Shown one piece after another: positions 58,320 to 64,000 of a stretch of 64,000 nt of DNA. The first letter of the stretch is position 1. Each line of letters opens with the position of its first letter. The notes under the pieces are model-generated. The model saw only the letters and a program-made list of their open reading frames with translations, did no database searches and was not told the DNA's origin. Origin of the DNA: Caulochytrium protostelioides (Eukaryota > Chytridiomycota > Caulochytriomycetes > Caulochytriales > Caulochytriaceae); NCBI GenBank assembly GCA_003615045.1, contig ML014151.1, positions 1 through 64,000 on the forward strand. Reading direction: 5' to 3'. The translations under genes and the position numbers were made by a program.

Positions 58320-61041
58320 GGTGCCCGGCGACCCGGCAGCGCCGCCCGCACGCCGCAGTGCCCACCCAGCTGGTCAAGCCTGACCCAAAGCGGCGGCCAA
58401 CGGCGTTCGAGCCCCTGTCCCCGCCCCTGTCTCAGCGGTGGCGGCGTTAATGAGCCGGTGGCGGCGGCGTCAATGAGCACGAGTCGGTCGCCGCGGGGGA
58501 CGTCGCGGGGATCTCGCGGAGACGGGCACGTGGCGCGATCGCGATCGGAAGCCGTCGAGTCCGCTTGCGATCGGCGTCGGAGTTTCAGACCGGGCCGGAT
58601 GAGCGCGATCGGGGGTCACGGCGGGAGGCCGGCTCGCGCAACTCGGGGAGGACGAGCACGCCGCCGTTGCGTTGCTTCCAGGCAGCAGACGGCTCTTTGT
58701 GCAGGCGGCGAGGGCGCCAAGCAGCGAAGGGGAAGACCGAGGCGCTCGGGAGCCTGATGTGCTGGGGGTTTGGAGGTCACGTGGGCGTGCGATCCGGCGT
58801 CGGACGGCAGGCGAGCAACGGGCCGCGCGGTGACGGCGGCTGGGGATGGATGACAGAGAGAAACAGGGCGAGCGGCGATGCAGACAGGCGTTTCGGAGGA
58901 GGATGCCCAAGCGGAGAAGTGAACCACGGTAGTCACGAGCCGTTGAAGTCGTTGGCACGATGCGAGGTCGGCATGAATGTCGGTAGCGGCGCCGGGGCGT
59001 ATCCTCAGCGAAAGAACAATGGTGTGTTAGTTGTAATCAGGGCAGCGGCCATGGCATTTTTTTTTGCCGAGTCGACTCGTGAATCGCGGGTCAATCGGAG
59101 TTGCTGTCAGGTATGGGCGTGAATGTATGAAAGATGAAAATATACGACGTCCGGCAATGCGAAGAGAGACCGTCCAGTGAGAGTAGCGGCGGTCGCGGAG
59201 AAGATGAAAGCAGATGTTACGAATCAGTTGCGGAACGCCTCTTGAAACCATGCATCTTGAGTGCGATGTTGTCGACGGCGTCGTTGGAGCAAGATGGCCG
59301 GGCCGAGCCGGTAATTTCCGCTTGCCAATCCCGCCGTAAGCTAGGCCAGCTCTGACGGTAGGCTGGTCGTTTCACACGAGGACGCCCCTGTTCCGGCTAA
59401 GCCCGTGGCGTCCATGGCCGCGGTCCGCCCTCCTCCCCCTTTCGTCGTGGCTTCCCCACCTTGGGCCTCACGAGCCCGCCAGGTGGCCGCGCCATGCGTC
59501 ATACCGCGACGAGGCGCGGCCAAGCGAGGCCAAGCCGCTCCCGCATGGGTGTCGTTGTGATGTGCCCTGTGTGTCTCCGGCGTGCCCATGCGCCCAGCAC
59601 CATGAGCCTCAGAATTCCTCGAGGCCCGCTGCTTTCCCGAGTATACGCGGGGAACGCCGAGCAACCGCCGCGAGGCATAGGCCAAACGCAGTCAGGTGAC
59701 GAGGCACCGCGTGCGGGCGTGCCCCTCGTCGGGGAGGAGTGGGGCAGCCATGCCGACCAGGGCTCGCATGAATGCTCCGGGCCGATCGCGGAGGCGCTTC
59801 ACGTCCGCCGGAGGATGGCGACCCGCGGAGGGCCGGCCAAGCGCGATGCTGGACAGGTGAACGCGACGGCGTCCGCCGCGCGGGTCGTCTTGTGGGTCTG
59901 TCTTGTTGCTGTCTCCAGCTCGTCGCGCCGCGGCCTTGACGCCGGGTCCCGCCGGCGAGCGGAAAACGACAGAAGAGGGGGCCGCAGAGATCGGCGGGCG
60001 GTGCCCTGCTCGCCGCCCTTGGCCGCGAGACGACGGCCCTCGCAGGACAACGACGCGATCGGACCAATTCATCGCCGCCGCCACGGCCGTAACCTGCCTA
60101 TGCCAGAGTGATGTCTCGGCCAGCGACGTCGATGGTTTGGTATGATGCATGGAACCACGCCGTGCGGCTTCGCGATGGTGGCCGTGCATCCCAGCCCGAG
60201 GACGTCAGCGGCGCCGATTCACCGGTTCTAGTTTGCCGTTTTGCCTCGGGGCTACAGCAGACAGGCCAGGGCCTGTTTTGAAACTCCGTCGTGGGGCGCT
60301 CCCTGCGCTCCCGGCCCTTGACCCTCCCTAGGGATCTCCTTGCTTTCCATCGCGCCAACACGGGGCGCACCCATGGAGCCGCGTTCTGATCTAACGTGCG
60401 CGCATCCGGGTCTGGCCCCGATGAGGGTGTGGTCTGTGGAGAAATGGCGGACAGTATCATCGATTGGATACGATGTCGTCCCCAGCTCATCAACGGATGG
60501 ATACGCGTCAGCCACGATGCCAGAATCCTCTTCGCGCCGTCTTGCGTCGGCTCAAGCACGGGATCGATTCATCATGGCTAGGCCGGGATCGGCGGTCGCT
60601 GCAAGGGCGCGTGTGGCTTGAGCACCGCCCCGCTAGCGCTGATGACGACCCGCGGCGGCATTGGGCGGAGCAGGGTGTGTGGGTGGCAGGCATCGGCAGA
60701 CGCGCTGCGGCGAACAGCCATGGCGGCCATGCCGCTCGCCACGGCGTACACCGCGCGACAAGGCTGCGTCGAGATCGGCTCAGATGGACGATCGGACGGA
60801 CAACGAACGGCTGATCCCATGGATGGTGTGGTGGCGTCTGATTTGATCCGACCTGATCGGGCATCGATCGGACATGCTGTGGCCGGGCGACCGACCGGCC
60901 GGATGGCTGGTGCCCGTCGGTTTCCCCACGTGTATTTCCTCGAGTCCTGGCGTCGATCCCTGAAGTCGGTTCCTGAATCGATCCCTGAAGTCGGTCCCTG
61001 ACTCTCTGAAATCGATACCCCTGCGTCCCTCGAGCCCCACC
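58320..61041. other. 2.7-kb intergenic region, no gene supported
   Basis: Divergent promoters of the FHA gene and RSPH9 must lie here. Many short open frames exist on both strands (for example 58565-59122 plus, 59609-60067 minus, 60098-60559 minus); none has a motif or a convincing start. An RNA gene cannot be excluded by eye. Confidence 0.4.
60953..61002. repeat. 25-bp tandem duplication in the RSPH9 leader
   Basis: TCGATCCCTGAAGTCGGTTC.. (60953-60977) is repeated at 60978-61002 with two differences, followed by a partial third unit, 40-90 bp before the RSPH9 start. Confidence 0.9.
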
Positions 61042-61842
61042 ATGTCGTTCTTTGATCTGGCGGATCTGCCGTACCTGCAGGCCGCAGGGACCACCCTCGA
61101 CCAGGAGGAGCGCGCGTCGCTCGCCGTGTCGCTTCCCGTCAAGCAGAATCAGGAGCGGCTGCCCAACATCGCGCTCTGGGGCAAGATCCAGGGCGTCTCG
61201 GGCGACTACCTGGTGGCACAGTCATGGTCTGACGACGCACCCTTCGAGCGCAAGTTCTACTACCAGCGCGGCGACCGCGCCCAATGGCTGCAGCTGCCCG
61301 AGGTCTCAACGGAGGACCTGGAGACGTTCGCGCCGCTCGGTGAGCGGTTCAAGGGCGACCCGGCGTTCGAGATCACGGCGTCCGCCGCGAATGGCGAGAC
61401 GCGCACCATCAACGAAGAGAAGCGCTTGGCCATCGTCGTCATGCTCATCACCTACGACCTGCAGACCGTCCCGCGCGGGGCGTACTACCGGGACAGCACC
61501 AGCCGCATCGTGCGCAACCCCGCGTATGCGGGGCTCTCGGAGAGCGAAGCGCTGTCGCTGACCAACTTCTATCACTTCCAGCCGAACGTCGATATCAACG
61601 AAAAGAGCATTAGTGAGCGCTCGGGCACGTACGTCGAGTCGCTCGATATCTTTCGCAGCCTTGCGCAGGACCGGCCCATCGAGACCTGGAGCTCACAGCA
61701 GGCCGACAACGGCCGCATCCGCCTGCTCCGCAGCCGCCAGTGGCCCGGATACCTCTTCTGGGCTGTCCTCGGCACCCCCAAGTTCGGCGGGCTCTATGTC
61801 GGCACCGGCGTCCGCAACAATGACCTTGGTTTCATGGCCTGA
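61042..61842 (+). CDS. RSPH9: Radial spoke head protein 9
   Basis: Component of the axonemal radial spoke head, needed for regular flagellar beating with a 9+2 axoneme. 266 residues, close to the 276 of the animal protein, intronless. Conserved blocks: LPNIALWGKIQGVSGDYLVA near 45, FYYQRGDRAQWLQLPEV near 75, RFKGDPAFEI near 102, VPRGAYYRDSTSRIVRN near 147, YAGLSESEALSLTNFYHF near 165, and the C-terminal RSRQWPGYLFWAVLGTPKFG with YVGTGVRNNDLGFM. All core family landmarks are kept, so it should be functional. With C2CD3 it shows that the organism makes motile flagella. No link to the neighbours is expected. Confidence 0.94.
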   Translation: MSFFDLADLPYLQAAGTTLDQEERASLAVSLPVKQNQERLPNIALWGKIQGVSGDYLVAQSWSDDAPFERKFYYQRGDRAQWLQLPEVSTEDLETFAPLGERFKGDPAFEITASAANGETRTINEEKRLAIVVMLITYDLQTVPRGAYYRDSTSRIVRNPAYAGLSESEALSLTNFYHFQPNVDINEKSISERSGTYVESLDIFRSLAQDRPIETWSSQQADNGRIRLLRSRQWPGYLFWAVLGTPKFGGLYVGTGVRNNDLGFMA

Positions 61843-62506
61843 ATCAGGCCATGACGACGCGACTGATACGTGAACGCGGCGTGACCCACATGGCATCCCC
61901 GTGGCGTATGGATCAGTATCTCTAACTAACTGTAAAGAAAGCGAGCGGATAATGACGATGACGATATGCTTGTGGCGCACGGCGACCCGGTGAAAAATGC
62001 CGTCATCTCGGGAAACGAGCAAGATGGACCGTGCGGGATTGGGACTCCCCCGGTGCTGGCGGCGCGGCAAGGGCGGCTCGGCAACCAGGCGCTGATGAGG
62101 CTTGCACCAGAGACGCTCGTCTCACCTGTGGCGGCAGGGGGGGGCGCGCACCCGCCGGCGATTGGCCGCCGCAAGCCGAAGACCCAGGCTACAAACACAC
62201 CACATGCCGATCGCCTTCCCCCGCACGTCGTGTGAATGTCGATCAAGCCGTAGGACCCCGCTATTACCTGGTCGGCGACACCCGGTCCACGCGCTGCCGC
62301 TCGAATCGGTACCGCACGGAAGCCTCGCTGTCGACGAAGCGTCCCAAGCATCATCTCTCGGGCTATCTCTCGGGCCAGTCCTTCTCGGGGCCGCGACCAC
62401 CCAGCCGACGCGTGCGTTTTTGCCCTCGTGCGTCCACCCACGTGTGTGCCGCGTAGCTCCCCCCACTCCACGCTCCGTGGCCGCTGCTCGAGCTCCGTCG
62501 CGCACG
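61843..62506. other. Intergenic region before EI24
   Basis: About 660 bp between two plus-strand genes. The frame of EI24 is open upstream to 62102, but that part is Arg/Pro-rich and does not resemble the family. A G8 run lies at 62137-62144. No other gene. Confidence 0.4.
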
Positions 62507-64000
62507 ATGGGGCCACCGTCGGCTCCGGCCGCAGCGTCGTCTGCCGCCAAAGGACCCCCGAAGTCGATCCTCAAGAACCCCTTGCCGTCCCCGGGCCCTC
62601 CCTCGGCCGTGACGGCCGTCGGCGACGCCACACGCTCTTCAGCGGCTTCACCGCAGCATCTCGATCCAGCGTCGACCATTCGCCGACGGGGTCCGGCGGC
62701 GGCCTCCGCAGCATCTCATGCGCCGGCCGGCCACGGCGACCCCGAGCAGACGGCGCGGCGCTCCCGCCGCTCGAGCTGGGCCGACCCGCCGGATCCTGCC
62801 GGCCACCGTCTCTCCAATCGCTATCCGGATGCCGCGGGCGTGGCCGCATCACTGCGGTCCCGCGCTTCGGCAGCGGCATCGTCCATAGCGGCCAGCGAGA
62901 CGGCGGCGGCGACTGGCCGACGGCTGGCATGGACGGCGAGCCTGGCGTGCCATGCCGAGGCCGGCTGGCAGGGGATGGTGGACGCGTGCGCGTGGCCCAA
63001 AGCCCTGATCACCATCTACGGGTCGCGCGCGGTGAGCACCAAAGTCGTCCAGTGCATGCTGCTGAACGGGGTGCTGTTCGTGGGCTCGATCGCGGTGTTT
63101 CACGGCGCGATCCTGCCCGTCACCCACTGGCTGCTTGGCCGCCACGTGCGCACGCTCATGGCCAGGCACGCCCAGCCGAGTCTGAGCGAGCGGGGATTCG
63201 ACGCGACAGAGCACGTGGCGTCGCTGTGGATCAGCCAGTACGATCGGTTCCTCTCGCTCGTCTACTACCTGCTGTGGATCTACCCAATCTACCTGATCAG
63301 TCTCGCCCTCAACAACGCGTGGTATCACGAGATCGCCGTCAACGCGTATCGTCTCTATGTCGGTGAACCGGTGGCCAAACCCGCGTCCTATGACGGTCTT
63401 CTCAGCTACGTGGCATCCGAAGTGTATCGTGCACTGCTGCTGCTCAACTATCTCGTGATCGCGATTGTGATTGATGCCGTCGTGCCTTATTTTGGCCGGG
63501 CATTATCGTTCTGTGCCTTCTGCTGGCTCGCCTCGCTGTATACCTTTGAGTACCATTTCGCCTACAAGGGATGGCCCTTAGATCACCGCCTCGCGTACAT
63601 CGAGCGGCACTGGGCCTACTTTCTCGGCTTCGGCATGCCGCTCAGTGCCGCCACGTTCTTTCTCTCCCCGACCCTGCAGCAAGGCATTTATGCGCTCCTG
63701 TTTCCAATGGTAAGCCCCCGCATGGCTATTCATCGTATGAAGCTGGCGCTACATACTCCTCGCGATCCTCGCGTCATGCCTTGAACGACCGTCCTCACCA
63801 TCATTCTGTGTTTGCCTGATGCGGTCTCTGCTTTCGATTCGGATACGGCATGTCTCAACCGCTGCCGGCATCCGCCCATGCTCTCGGGCGGCCCCATCCG
63901 GCCTAACAGTATATTCTGATGACGAACTGGGCGCGCCCCGTGCCGTCGCATATGCAGCTCGCGACCCTGCATCCCGCCGCGATCCCCGTGCTGCCCATCT
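62507..64000 (+). CDS. EI24: EI24-family membrane protein (3' end outside window)
   Basis: Exon 62507-63709, intron 63710-63909 (GTAAGC..ACAG, phase 0), next exon from 63910 to the window edge. The splice is supported by sequence: LLFPM joins to YILMTNWARPVP, matching the family pattern ILFP-[LM]-[FY]-I-I. Without splicing the frame ends at 63784 in unrelated residues. EI24/EPG-4 is an ER multi-pass protein needed for autophagosome maturation. The N-terminal ~150 residues are Ser/Pro/Ala-rich and include PPKSILKNP. Hydrophobic segments follow at about 180-205, 245-270, 310-335 and 345-360. The signature is FEYHFAYKGWPLDHRLAYIE and RHWAYFLGFGMPLSAATFF. The start at 62507 (MGPPSAPAAASS) is the first sensible ATG. 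Confidence 0.88.

Noticed and set aside
59609-60559. Minus-strand frames between the FHA gene and RSPH9
   Set aside because: No motif, no clear start, and overlapping plus-strand frames of equal quality.

Overview
The window is GC-rich eukaryotic nuclear DNA. Genes are single, closely spaced and on both strands. Most are intronless; the few introns seen are short or moderate with GT..AG ends. The mix points to a zoosporic (flagellated, chytrid-like) fungus. An SKT5/CHS4-type chitin-synthase activator and fungal housekeeping genes sit beside the centriole protein C2CD3 and the axonemal radial-spoke protein RSPH9, which non-flagellated fungi lack. The species is inference; I cannot name it from the sequence alone.

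Layout. 0-14 kb: mannose-6-phosphate isomerase (cut by the left edge), CTP:phosphocholine cytidylyltransferase, an unrecognised protein, a GPALPP/DUF3752-like protein, a secreted protein with a pentapeptide-repeat tail, a mitochondrial CoA-type NUDIX hydrolase, a mitochondrial-type threonyl-tRNA synthetase and a small putative mitochondrial protein. 14-42 kb: SKT5-like Sel1-repeat protein with a CaaX box, a giant C2CD3 homologue (2567 codons), a CABLES-type cyclin-box protein, a FERM-domain protein, APC1 and the proteasome lid subunit RPN12.

42.5-48.7 kb is visibly AT-richer and disturbed. It holds a decayed Fanzor (eukaryotic TnpB-like) gene, a frameshifted giant-virus-type gene with EsV-1-7-like cysteine repeats and a CSCENKRMM block, an intact orphan secreted protein, an intact three-exon CCDC25/JLP2 gene and a second Fanzor tail. 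50.6-53.9 kb has a lipidated coiled-coil protein (two exons) and a tetraspanin. 54.3-57 kb is a second graveyard: a frameshifted aquaporin fragment, a broken tail-anchored-protein gene and a third Fanzor copy. An FHA protein, RSPH9 and EI24 (running off the right edge across an intron) finish the window.

The most unusual content is the set of three dispersed Fanzor remnants. Two of them share a 46-bp non-coding 3' block, a candidate element end or guide-RNA (omega-RNA) region. The giant-virus-like pseudogene lies next to one copy. No tRNA, rRNA, CRISPR array or intact transposase was found. All homology calls are by eye from motifs; no database search was run.
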